From: an uncultured Blautia sp.
Lineage (GTDB): Bacteria; Bacillota; Clostridia; Lachnospirales; Lachnospiraceae
Direction of reading: 5' to 3'
NCBI GenBank assembly: GCA_900765525.1
Contig: CAAFRY010000120.1
Location: 1-5,873 of the forward strand
DNA length: 5,873 nucleotides
Of this stretch, positions 1-5,212 are shown in pieces. Every line of letters begins with the position of its first letter. The stretch's first letter is position 1. The notes under the pieces are model-generated. The model saw nothing but the letters and a program-made list of their open reading frames with translations, was not told the origin of the DNA and ran no database searches. The translations under genes were made by a program, and so were the position numbers.

Positions 1-50
1 AGGTTGTGGGTATCTGAGAGAATTCCAATCTTCCTGCTGGTATTTTTCAA
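1..50 (-). CDS. Metallophosphoesterase (YfcE/MJ0936-like), N-terminal 16 codons only; gene runs off the window
   Basis: Only the first 16 codons are in the window. They read MKNTSRKIGILSDTHNL, with the last residue inferred from two bases (CT, which can only be Leu if completed). The hydrophobic beta strand followed by SDTH is the first metal-binding motif (D-x-H) of calcineurin-like phosphoesterases of the small YfcE/MJ0936 type, which commonly begin with an ISDTHG-like string. I chose the TTG at 50..48 because an AAAGGAGG site lies 7 bases upstream (65..58), inside the last codons of folBK, and because TTG overlaps the folBK stop in a TTGA junction, the classic arrangement for translational coupling. 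The gene is therefore probably the last or a late member of the folate operon. The substrate cannot be told from 16 residues. A role in dephosphorylating a pterin intermediate is possible but is inference only. Confidence 0.72.
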   Translation of the reverse strand, partial: MKNTSRKIGILSDTHN

Positions 51-871
51 GTAAGCTCCTCCTTTAATTTCCATATGCTTTTTCCAAGCAGAGGATGTAT
101 CTTGGCCGGTGCAATCTCACATAAAGGTTTTAAAACAAAATCCCTGTTCTGCATATCCGGATGAGGAATTTGCAAATCCTGCTGCTGAATTACCCAATCA
201 TCATACAACAAAATATCTAAATCAAGGGTTCTGGGTCCCCAGTGGATGAGTCTTTCCCTGTGAGCCTGATGCTCGATTTTATGAAGAAGCTCCAAAAGCT
301 CCTCCGGACGCAGAAGGGTTTTCAGTGAAAGGCAGGCATTTAGAAATCTATCCTGCTCCCCCCCGCCGTAAGGTTCTGTTTCCAGAAAGGAGGAAACCTG
401 CAGAACCCTACAGTCCCTGTCTTCTCTCAGAGCCTGTATTCCCTGCTCAAGATATGCCTTTTTGTCTCCCAGATTAGAACCTAACCCCAGGTATGCTGTA
501 TGCCAAAATCTGGTGATTTTCACGGATACGGTTTTCAGGGGAAGTCCTACAGGGGCCCATGGCTTTTGAATTTCCAGGGTAAGTCCTTCCAGAAGACTAT
601 ATCGGAGCAACAACTCTCTGGCCAGATTTTCAGCAGCAGCTTCCAGCAGCCGGTAAGTATGGGACTGAAAGTATTCTGTGACAAAGTGGCTTACTTCCCC
701 ATAATCTATGGATAATTCTAAATCATCTGCCCGGCCGGCCTTCCTTGTGCTGGTATATAAAACCAAAGACACCAGGAAACGCTGTCCTAACTTCGTCTCT
801 TCAGGAAAGACCCCGTGATGGGCATAGATTTCTAATTCCTGAATCTGTATTTCATCATATTTTTTCTCCAT
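47..871 (-). CDS. folBK: Bifunctional dihydroneopterin aldolase / 6-hydroxymethyl-dihydropterin pyrophosphokinase (FolB-FolK fusion)
   Basis: This 274-residue cytosolic protein carries two consecutive folate enzymes. Residues about 5-122 are FolB, which cleaves 7,8-dihydroneopterin to 6-hydroxymethyl-dihydropterin and glycolaldehyde. The HHGVFPEE...GQ motif is at 18-30, and Glu25, Tyr57, Glu77 and Lys103 line up with the active-site residues of known aldolases. Residues about 125-274 are FolK, which transfers pyrophosphate from ATP. It shows AYLGLGSNLGD at 126-136, HWGPRTLDLDILLYDD at 210-225 with the Mg-binding Asp217 and Asp219, and IPHPDMQNRDFVLKPL at 235-250. Both halves look complete and intact. 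FolB-FolK fusions are known in Firmicutes, for example SulD of pneumococcus. The start lies two bases after the folP stop. The site upstream (GAGAAG) is weak and sits in the folP codons, so translation probably depends on coupling. The 3' end carries the strong ribosome binding site of the next gene. Confidence 0.95.
   Translation of the reverse strand: MEKKYDEIQIQELEIYAHHGVFPEETKLGQRFLVSLVLYTSTRKAGRADDLELSIDYGEVSHFVTEYFQSHTYRLLEAAAENLARELLLRYSLLEGLTLEIQKPWAPVGLPLKTVSVKITRFWHTAYLGLGSNLGDKKAYLEQGIQALREDRDCRVLQVSSFLETEPYGGGEQDRFLNACLSLKTLLRPEELLELLHKIEHQAHRERLIHWGPRTLDLDILLYDDWVIQQQDLQIPHPDMQNRDFVLKPLCEIAPAKIHPLLGKSIWKLKEELT
58..65 (-). promoter_or_regulatory. Ribosome binding site of the metallophosphoesterase, inside folBK
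   Basis: AAAGGAGG sits in the codons for the Lys-Glu-Glu near the C-terminus of FolBK and lies 7 bases before the TTG at 50. It supports both the unusual TTG start and translational coupling across the TTGA stop-start overlap. Confidence 0.75.
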
Positions 872-873
872 GG

Positions 874-1689
874 TTACTTCTCACTCTCATTTAAAATAGC
901 CTGTGTCATACGGATGGCACGAAGATTTTCCTTTACATCATGGACCCGGATAAAAGCTGCTTTTTTCAGTACACCGAAAACCGTAGTCACCAAAGTTCCC
1001 TCCACTCTGTCATCCGCCGGTAAATCCAGAGTCTGGCCGATAACCGATTTTCTGGAGGTTCCAAGCAGGATAGGGTATCCTAATTTCTGCAGCTCCTCCA
1101 TACGGTGAAGGACTGCCAGATTCTGCTGGTATGTCTTTCCGAATCCCACGCCCGGGTCCAGAATAATTTTATCTTTTTGGATTCCGGCTTTTTGGGCTAT
1201 TTCCAGAGATTCCTGCAAGTCCTGGCAAAGCTCTTCCATAAAGTTCTGATAGTCTGCCTTTTCTCTGTTATGCATAAGACAGCAGGGGACTTTATACTCT
1301 GCAATAAGTTTTGCCAGGTTTTCATCGTATTTCAGACCCCAAATATCGTTTACCAAATCAGCGCCTGCACGAAGGGCTGCCTCTGCCACAGAGCTTTTAT
1401 AGGTATCTATAGATACAGGAATGTCGAATTCTTTTTTCACCATTTCAATAACAGGGACTACCCGCTCTGTTTCTTCTTCCTCCGAAATCTGTGTATGTCC
1501 CGGCCGGGTAGATTCCCCGCCAATGTCGATAATTGCAGCCCCTTCTGCAATCATCTCTTCCGCATGTTTTTTGGCCTTTTCCAGGCTGTTCCATTTTCCT
1601 CCGTCAGAAAAGGAATCCGGGGTTACATTTAAAATCCCCATAACATAACAGCCTTTTTCCAGGTCAAATATCTTTCCGCCTATTTCCAT
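874..1689 (-). CDS. folP: Dihydropteroate synthase
   Basis: This cytosolic TIM-barrel enzyme condenses 6-hydroxymethyl-dihydropterin pyrophosphate with p-aminobenzoate to dihydropteroate and is the sulfonamide target. Counting from the start chosen here (271 residues), it has GILNVTPDSFSDGG at 18-31, GGESTRPG at 57-64, SIDTYK at 93-98, the ND pair near 115, DPGVGFGKT at 178-186, GTSRKS at 210-215 and RVHDV at 248-252. The pterin and p-aminobenzoate loops look ordinary, with no insertion of the kind that marks resistant Sul enzymes. Two starts are possible. The ATG at 1698 lies only 2 bases from the AGGAGG at 1706..1701, while the ATG at 1689 lies 11 bases away. I prefer 1689 because relatives start close to this residue and 2 bases is too short for good initiation. 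The choice changes three residues. The gene follows the HD gene after a gap of 22 bases (13 with the upstream start) and precedes folBK by 2 bases. Confidence 0.96.
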   Translation of the reverse strand: MEIGGKIFDLEKGCYVMGILNVTPDSFSDGGKWNSLEKAKKHAEEMIAEGAAIIDIGGESTRPGHTQISEEEETERVVPVIEMVKKEFDIPVSIDTYKSSVAEAALRAGADLVNDIWGLKYDENLAKLIAEYKVPCCLMHNREKADYQNFMEELCQDLQESLEIAQKAGIQKDKIILDPGVGFGKTYQQNLAVLHRMEELQKLGYPILLGTSRKSVIGQTLDLPADDRVEGTLVTTVFGVLKKAAFIRVHDVKENLRAIRMTQAILNESEK

Positions 1690-1711
1690 TCTGCCCATAT
1701 CCTCCTGTTTT

Positions 1712-2194
1712 TTAAACCCTTATAATTAGATTTTTCTTCAGTATATCCCAGTTACATTCTTCGGAAACCCTGCAGGCAAAGCAAGCTCTGGACTGTTTAT
1801 CGGCCCGGTATAAAAGTCCTGCCAAATCATCCCTTCCCTTTGTCTCAGAGTCTCTGTGCATGCGGATGGCCCCTAATATTTCTTCCTTTTCCTGGCCTTG
1901 AAAGCCGCAATCCTCTAAAATTCCTTCTGCAAGTGCAGCGCTTCCCTTTTCATGAGGAATCCCCTCTAAATATTGCAGATGCCGTCCTATATCATGGAGA
2001 AGAGCTGCTCCGTATATGGTCTCCTTGGATATGCCCAGGCCTCTCTCCAAATTTTCAATATAGGCGATTCTGGCCACATCCATAAAATGAGCCATATTAT
2101 GTCCGCAAAAAATCCGTTCTTTTTCCAAAACCTCTATCTTTTCCAGGCTTTCCTGCCAAAGAGGATGGCTGCAAATCCGGTTCACTCGTTCCAT
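1712..2194 (-). CDS. HD-domain metal-dependent phosphohydrolase in the folate operon
   Basis: This 160-residue soluble protein has a complete HD-domain ligand set: His36 in HFMDVARIA, the His67-Asp68 pair in LLHDIGRH, His81 in HEKGSAALAE, His113 in IRMHRD, and Asp132 in YRADKQSR. The extra two histidines match HD proteins with a two-metal site, such as YqeK-type nucleotide hydrolases. There is no GYP motif and no membrane segment. The C-terminus has a cysteine cluster (Cys138, Cys141, Cys147 in CFACRVSEEC) that a minimal HD domain does not need. The start is secure: AGGAGG lies 6 bases upstream, inside the last two codons of folE, and the gap from the folE stop is 3 bases. Its position between folE and folP suggests a role in folate synthesis. 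The operon lacks a visible dihydroneopterin triphosphate pyrophosphohydrolase, and archaeal MptB shows that an HD enzyme can remove phosphate from a dihydroneopterin intermediate. The family call is firm; the substrate is inference. Confidence 0.9.
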   Translation of the reverse strand: MERVNRICSHPLWQESLEKIEVLEKERIFCGHNMAHFMDVARIAYIENLERGLGISKETIYGAALLHDIGRHLQYLEGIPHEKGSAALAEGILEDCGFQGQEKEEILGAIRMHRDSETKGRDDLAGLLYRADKQSRACFACRVSEECNWDILKKNLIIRV

Positions 2195-2197
2195 GGA

Positions 2198-2755
2198 TTA
2201 CCTCCTCTCCAGCATCCGGTAAAAGCTTTCCTGAAGCTTTATATCCTCCTGAAATACTCCACGGACAGCCGCTGTAACCGTTTTTGTTCCAGGTTTTTTA
2301 ATACCTCTCATGGTCATGCACATATGCTCTGCCTGAATCAGTACCATAACACCCTGGGGCTTCAGCTCTTCCATAAAAATATCCGCCACCTGACTGGTAA
2401 GACGCTCCTGAAGCTGGAACCGTTTGGCATATACCTCCAGGGTCCTGGCGATTTTGCTCAGTCCCACCACTTCTTTATTGGGAATATAAGCCACTGCTGC
2501 AGTCCCGTAAAAGGGAAGCATATGATGTTCGCAGAAAGAATAAAAAGGAATATCCTTTTCAATTACCATATCATTGCTGTCTACATGAAATCGCTTTCTC
2601 AGGTGTTCTGCTGCACTGTCTGTGTACCCGGCTGCCAATTCCTCATACATTCTTGCAATTCTGTCCGGTGTTTCCAAAAGCCCTTCTCTATGTATGTCTT
2701 CTCCGACACCTTCCAGTATCAGTCTTACGCCCTCTTTGATTTTTTCTTTATCCAT
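2198..2755 (-). CDS. folE: GTP cyclohydrolase I, type IA (FolE)
   Basis: This 185-residue cytosolic enzyme opens and rearranges GTP to 7,8-dihydroneopterin triphosphate and formate, the first step of folate synthesis. It normally works as a decamer. The zinc and catalytic signature is intact: [11 protein letters not shown] at 74-84 gives Cys75 and His78 as zinc ligands and His77 as catalytic base, and HMCMTMRG at 144-151 gives His144 and the third zinc ligand Cys146. GLSKIAR (98-104) and [11 protein letters not shown] (117-127) are typical of the family, and the length is normal for a bacterial enzyme without an N-terminal extension. The zinc ligands identify the zinc-dependent IA class rather than FolE2. 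The ATG overlaps the end of folC by 8 bases (ATGGATAA), and an AGGGGG site at 2768..2763 lies 7 bases upstream inside folC. Translation is therefore probably coupled to folC. Confidence 0.97.
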   Translation of the reverse strand: MDKEKIKEGVRLILEGVGEDIHREGLLETPDRIARMYEELAAGYTDSAAEHLRKRFHVDSNDMVIEKDIPFYSFCEHHMLPFYGTAAVAYIPNKEVVGLSKIARTLEVYAKRFQLQERLTSQVADIFMEELKPQGVMVLIQAEHMCMTMRGIKKPGTKTVTAAVRGVFQEDIKLQESFYRMLERR

Positions 2756-4046
2756 TGTATTTCCCCCTGTTGGTTACTTCCTTCAGTGCCTCTCCTAAAA
2801 AGGACAGAGAACCGAAAATAATCACTGCATCTTCTTCTCCCGCATTTTTCAGGCTTTTTTCCACAGCATCTCCTATGCTGTCTGCCGCCTCTACGGAAGG
2901 ATTTACCTGTTTCACTACCTCCATCAGCTCTTTGGCCGGCAGAGCCCTGGGATTTCCCGGAGTCTGTATGGTAATAATATGCTCTGCCAAAGGCGCCGTA
3001 AGAGCGATAACCTGCCTATAGTCCTTATCCCGGAATACACCGAAAATATAATGCAGCTTCTTTCCGGGGAAATATAATTCCAGAGAATGGCGCAGCTCTC
3101 TGGCTGCCGCCGGGTTGTGGGCTCCGTCTAAAACAATGGCGGGCTTCTGGCTGATTAAAGTAAAACGGCCTTTCCACTGGGCCTTGGCCATACCTTCCCG
3201 CACCTGCTGCTCTGTAATTTCCCAGCCTTCTCTTTTCAAGGCATCTATAGCCTCCAGAGCCAGACAGGCATTGAAAATCTGAAAACTTCCCGCCAGAGAA
3301 ATCTCCATATTTTCCCAATGTTTATAGGAAAAGCTCTGCTTCCCGCAGCCATATCTGACCTCACTGATTTTTTCCGGCTCTGTTACATACAGCTTACAAC
3401 CCTTTTCCGCACAGACGTCTGCCAAAACCTGGGCAGCCTCCGGCTCCTGGGCTGCTGAAACCACTGATGTGCCTGATTTTATGATTCCCGCCTTTTGAAG
3501 GGCTATTTTTTCCAGAGTGTCTCCAAGCACGTCCATATGGTCCATACTGATGGACGCAATCACCTCCAGAACCGGTGTCTGAATCACATTTGTTGCGTCC
3601 AAAGCTCCTCCAAGCCCGGTTTCCAGTACCACAATGTCACAGCCCTTCTCTTTAAAGTAAAGAAAACCCAGGGCTGTCTCCACCTCAAACACGGTAGGGC
3701 TTCCCTTATGCTCTGCCTCCATACCTCTTATCGCCTCTGCAATGGCTGTCACATGGCGGGCCAGGGCTTCTTTTTCAATCCTTTCTCCGTCCACCTGGAT
3801 ACGCTCCCGGTAGGAAAAAAGAGTGGGGGAAATATAACGTCCCGTACGGTAGCCGGCCTCGGACAAAACCGTGGAAAGGTAGGCCAGCACAGAACCTTTC
3901 CCGTTTGTTCCGGAAATATGAAGGAACCTTAACTCATCCTGGGGATTGCCCAGCCGTCTCAACAGCTCCTTCATACTTTCCAAGCCAAGTACACTTCCGT
4001 ATTTGGACAACTCCTCCAAATATACTCTTGCTTCTCTGTAGTCCAT
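2748..4046 (-). CDS. folC: Folylpolyglutamate synthase, probably also dihydrofolate synthase
   Basis: This 432-residue Mur-ligase-type enzyme adds glutamate to folates with ATP. In a de novo operon it probably also makes dihydrofolate from dihydropteroate, though that second activity is inferred. From the start used here it has the P-loop [10 protein letters not shown] at 43-52, [13 protein letters not shown] at 71-83, [13 protein letters not shown] at 141-153, and [11 protein letters not shown] followed by KAGIIK at 167-190. The C-terminal domain has LDGAHNP at 306-312, FGVFRDKD at 335-342 and GSLSFLGE at 412-419. An in-frame ATG at 4097 would add 17 residues (MIPVLRR...), but it lies inside the TATAAT box of the operon promoter and could not be translated from that transcript. 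The ATG at 4046 has AGGAG 5 bases upstream (4056..4052) and gives the normal family N-terminus [10 protein letters not shown]. It is the first gene of the folate operon, with a leader of about 40 bases. Confidence 0.96.
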   Translation of the reverse strand: MDYREARVYLEELSKYGSVLGLESMKELLRRLGNPQDELRFLHISGTNGKGSVLAYLSTVLSEAGYRTGRYISPTLFSYRERIQVDGERIEKEALARHVTAIAEAIRGMEAEHKGSPTVFEVETALGFLYFKEKGCDIVVLETGLGGALDATNVIQTPVLEVIASISMDHMDVLGDTLEKIALQKAGIIKSGTSVVSAAQEPEAAQVLADVCAEKGCKLYVTEPEKISEVRYGCGKQSFSYKHWENMEISLAGSFQIFNACLALEAIDALKREGWEITEQQVREGMAKAQWKGRFTLISQKPAIVLDGAHNPAAARELRHSLELYFPGKKLHYIFGVFRDKDYRQVIALTAPLAEHIITIQTPGNPRALPAKELMEVVKQVNPSVEAADSIGDAVEKSLKNAGEEDAVIIFGSLSFLGEALKEVTNRGKYNG

Positions 4047-4051
4047 ATTTA

Positions 4052-4056
4052 CTCCT
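4052..4056 (-). promoter_or_regulatory. Ribosome binding site that fixes the folC start
   Basis: AGGAG lies 5 bases before the ATG at 4046, in the leader downstream of the predicted transcription start. Together with the promoter overlap of the ATG at 4097, it decides in favour of the shorter FolC. Confidence 0.8.
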
Positions 4057-4095
4057 ATCTGAGACCATTCTCTGCCTCTTCGTAATACGGGTATC

Positions 4096-4124
4096 ATTAT
4101 AGACCTTTTCCGGAAGTATCACAA
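4096..4124 (-). promoter_or_regulatory. Sigma-A type promoter of the folate operon
   Basis: Read on the minus strand, a TTGTGA box (4124..4119, four of six consensus bases) is followed by a 17-base spacer and a perfect TATAAT (4101..4096). Transcription should start near 4089, giving a leader of about 40 bases before the folC ATG at 4046. No other gene in the operon has room for its own promoter. The spacer contains the palindrome TTCCGGAA. The leader is too short for a tetrahydrofolate riboswitch, and I see no strong hairpin in it. Confidence 0.8.
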
Positions 4125-4132
4125 CAATTTTT

Positions 4133-4315
4133 CTACAAACTTCTCTTTAATTCCAAATAAGTCATGGCAAAGTATATTCCATAGACCAGGAGGAACAAAA
4201 GTAAGGAAATGTTTCTCTCATGCTCCGGTCTTCTGCTCTGTATCCGGCAAGGCAGAAAATTCCGGTTACGGAAAAGACTGCCGTCCCTGATATTACTCTG
4301 CACTATCAAGGACAA
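4133..4315 (-). pseudogene. Possible relic of a membrane protein C-terminus (60-codon open frame); weak
   Basis: An open frame ends at the TAG just upstream of the folate promoter. Its last 26 residues (NISLLLFLLVYGIYFAMTYL and on to a basic ELKRSL end) look like a genuine last transmembrane helix with a positively charged tail, as seen at the end of ABC permeases. The first 20 or so codons overlap the terminator hairpin, the only start is a TTG with a poor ribosome binding site, and a stop codon lies a few codons further upstream. I therefore do not think it is an expressed gene in this form. It may be the eroded 3' end of a permease gene that once followed the ATPase, or chance. No function is claimed. 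Confidence 0.2.
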
Positions 4316-4320
4316 CAGTC
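4272..4320 (-). terminator. Rho-independent terminator after the ABC transporter genes
   Basis: On the minus-strand RNA, GACTGTTGTCCTTGAT pairs with ATCAGGGACGGCAGTC over 16 bp, including three G-U wobbles. One more A-U pair closes a loop of about 11 bases. The 3' arm is followed directly by UUUUCC, and the bases before the 5' arm (AAAAGAGA) can pair partly with the U run. On the opposite strand the three wobbles become C-A mismatches, so the structure favours minus-strand transcripts. It begins about 50 bases after the ATPase stop and separates the ABC locus from the folate promoter. The U run is short, so some read-through is possible. Confidence 0.75.
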
Positions 4321-4368
4321 TCTCTTTTGTTTATTTAATCTTCATTGTAAAATATATCTATGGGACAG

Positions 4369-5049
4369 TCAATGTTTTTCGTATACCTTTACGATTCTTC
4401 CGTCCCGCATCTCATAAACCATGTCAGCCCGGGCCGCTATCTCCCTGTCATGGGTTACTACCACTACGCAAAAGTTTTTCTCTCTCACCAGGCTCTCCAA
4501 AATATCCATTACTATTTTTCCATTTTCAGAATCCAGATTGCCTGTTGGCTCGTCCCCTAAAATAGTCTCCGCTTTTCCTGCTAAAGCCCGGGCTATGGCT
4601 CCTCGCTGTTGTTCCCCGCCGCTTAGCATAGCCGGAAATTTTCCCTGCAGCTTGCGGGTAAGACCTACACTTTCCAGAAGGGCTTCCGCCCTTGCCTTTG
4701 CCTCTTTTCTGGGAGTTTTGACAATTCCCATGGGATACATCACATTTTCCAGAAGAGTAAGGGTGGGAAACAGATGAAAGGATTGATAAATTACAGATAC
4801 ATTTTCTCTCCTATGCCGTTCATAGCCTATTTGTCCAATGTCCTCTCCGTCGGCCAGGATTACCCCTTTATCGGGGGTCCCCAAACCGGCAAGAAGAGAC
4901 ACCAGCGTGGTTTTTCCGCTGCCGGAATGTCCAATTATCCCGTACAGCTTTCCCCTTTCAAAGGTACAGGAAACCTCCTTTAAAGCTTCTACCTTTTGAT
5001 ATTTACTTTGATATGTATAGCTGATATTGCTGGCTGTGAGACAATTCAT
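4369..5049 (-). CDS. ABC transporter ATP-binding protein, MacB/LolD-like
   Basis: This 226-residue cytoplasmic ATPase energises an FtsX-type membrane partner, most likely the permease encoded just upstream. All ATPase motifs are intact: Walker A GHSGSGKT at 40-47, Q-loop Gln89 in IYQSFHLFP, signature LSGGEQQR at 142-149, Walker B with the Asp166-Glu167 pair in ILGDEPTG, D-loop NLDS at 171-174 and switch His200 in VVVTHD. The length and sequence pattern fit the MacB/LolD/BceA group, which handles efflux, lipoproteins or peptide sensing; the cargo is unknown. The start is unusual. AAGGAGG at 5067..5061 is 5 bases from an ATG at 5055, but that ATG is followed at once by an in-frame TAG and then by the ATG at 5049. 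Translation from 5049 has an 11-base spacing. I see no better start inside the gene. A terminator follows about 50 bases downstream. Confidence 0.93.
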   Translation of the reverse strand: MNCLTASNISYTYQSKYQKVEALKEVSCTFERGKLYGIIGHSGSGKTTLVSLLAGLGTPDKGVILADGEDIGQIGYERHRRENVSVIYQSFHLFPTLTLLENVMYPMGIVKTPRKEAKARAEALLESVGLTRKLQGKFPAMLSGGEQQRGAIARALAGKAETILGDEPTGNLDSENGKIVMDILESLVREKNFCVVVVTHDREIAARADMVYEMRDGRIVKVYEKH

Positions 5050-5060
5050 CTACATTTGCG

Positions 5061-5067
5061 CCTCCTT
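5061..5067 (-). promoter_or_regulatory. Ribosome binding site before the ATG-TAG-ATG start of the ATPase
   Basis: AAGGAGG is 5 bases from the ATG at 5055 (a one-codon frame ending in TAG) and 11 bases from the ATG at 5049 that opens the ATPase. It directly abuts the 16-bp repeat array. Confidence 0.65.
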
Positions 5068-5073
5068 CCATTT

Positions 5074-5169
5074 CCAATCTATTCTGATTCCAATCCATTC
5101 CGATTCAAATCCATTCTGGTTCCAATCTATTCCGATTCAAGTTCATTCCGAAGCAAGCCTATTTCAACA
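5074..5169. repeat. 16-bp tandem repeat, about five to six copies with graded decay
   Basis: On the plus strand the unit is CCAATCYATTCYGATT. Copies start at 5074, 5090, 5106, 5122, 5138 and 5154. Copies 1, 2 and 4 match the consensus fully, copy 3 has two differences, copy 5 has five, and copy 6 matches at only about nine positions and is doubtful. The array fills most of the 163-base gap between the permease stop and the ATPase ribosome binding site. The period is not a multiple of three, so it is not coding. The best copies are nearest the ATPase and the array decays toward the permease. I see no convincing promoter or strong hairpin in it. Its role, if any, is unknown. Confidence 0.85.
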
Positions 5170-5212
5170 CGCCCCGGATAACTCCTGTCTGTCAGAAACT
5201 ACCGGAAGATTC

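Noticed and set aside
730..740. GC-rich palindromic run with GGCCGGCC inside folB
   Set aside because: It falls in ordinary codons of the FolB domain (Lys-Ala-Gly-Arg-Ala) and needs no further explanation.
1105..1632. Plus-strand open frame of 175 codons antisense to folP
   Set aside because: It lies fully inside folP, has no recognisable domain and no supporting context.
1973..2821. A long plus-strand open frame (about 280 codons) antisense to the HD gene and folE
   Set aside because: It spans two well-supported minus-strand genes, has no family motifs and a cysteine/histidine/phenylalanine-rich composition typical of antisense reading. It is a shadow.
4047..4095. A tetrahydrofolate riboswitch in the folC leader, expected in some Clostridia folate operons
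   Set aside because: The leader from the predicted start is only about 40 bases, too short for the roughly 90-base aptamer, and no matching paired elements are visible there or just upstream.
4229..4259. A second inverted repeat (TTTTCTGC pairing with GCAGAAGA on the minus strand)
   Set aside because: The stem is 8 bp with one wobble, the loop is about 15 bases and no U run follows. It is weak beside the hairpin at 4276-4320.
4584..4593. AGCCCGGGCT palindrome inside the ATPase gene
   Set aside because: It encodes the conserved Arg-Ala region after the signature motif; chance is sufficient.
5170..5212. A terminator or promoter just after the permease stop
   Set aside because: No stable stem with a U run and no paired -35/-10 boxes with acceptable spacing could be seen; read-through from the permease into the ATPase is the simpler view.
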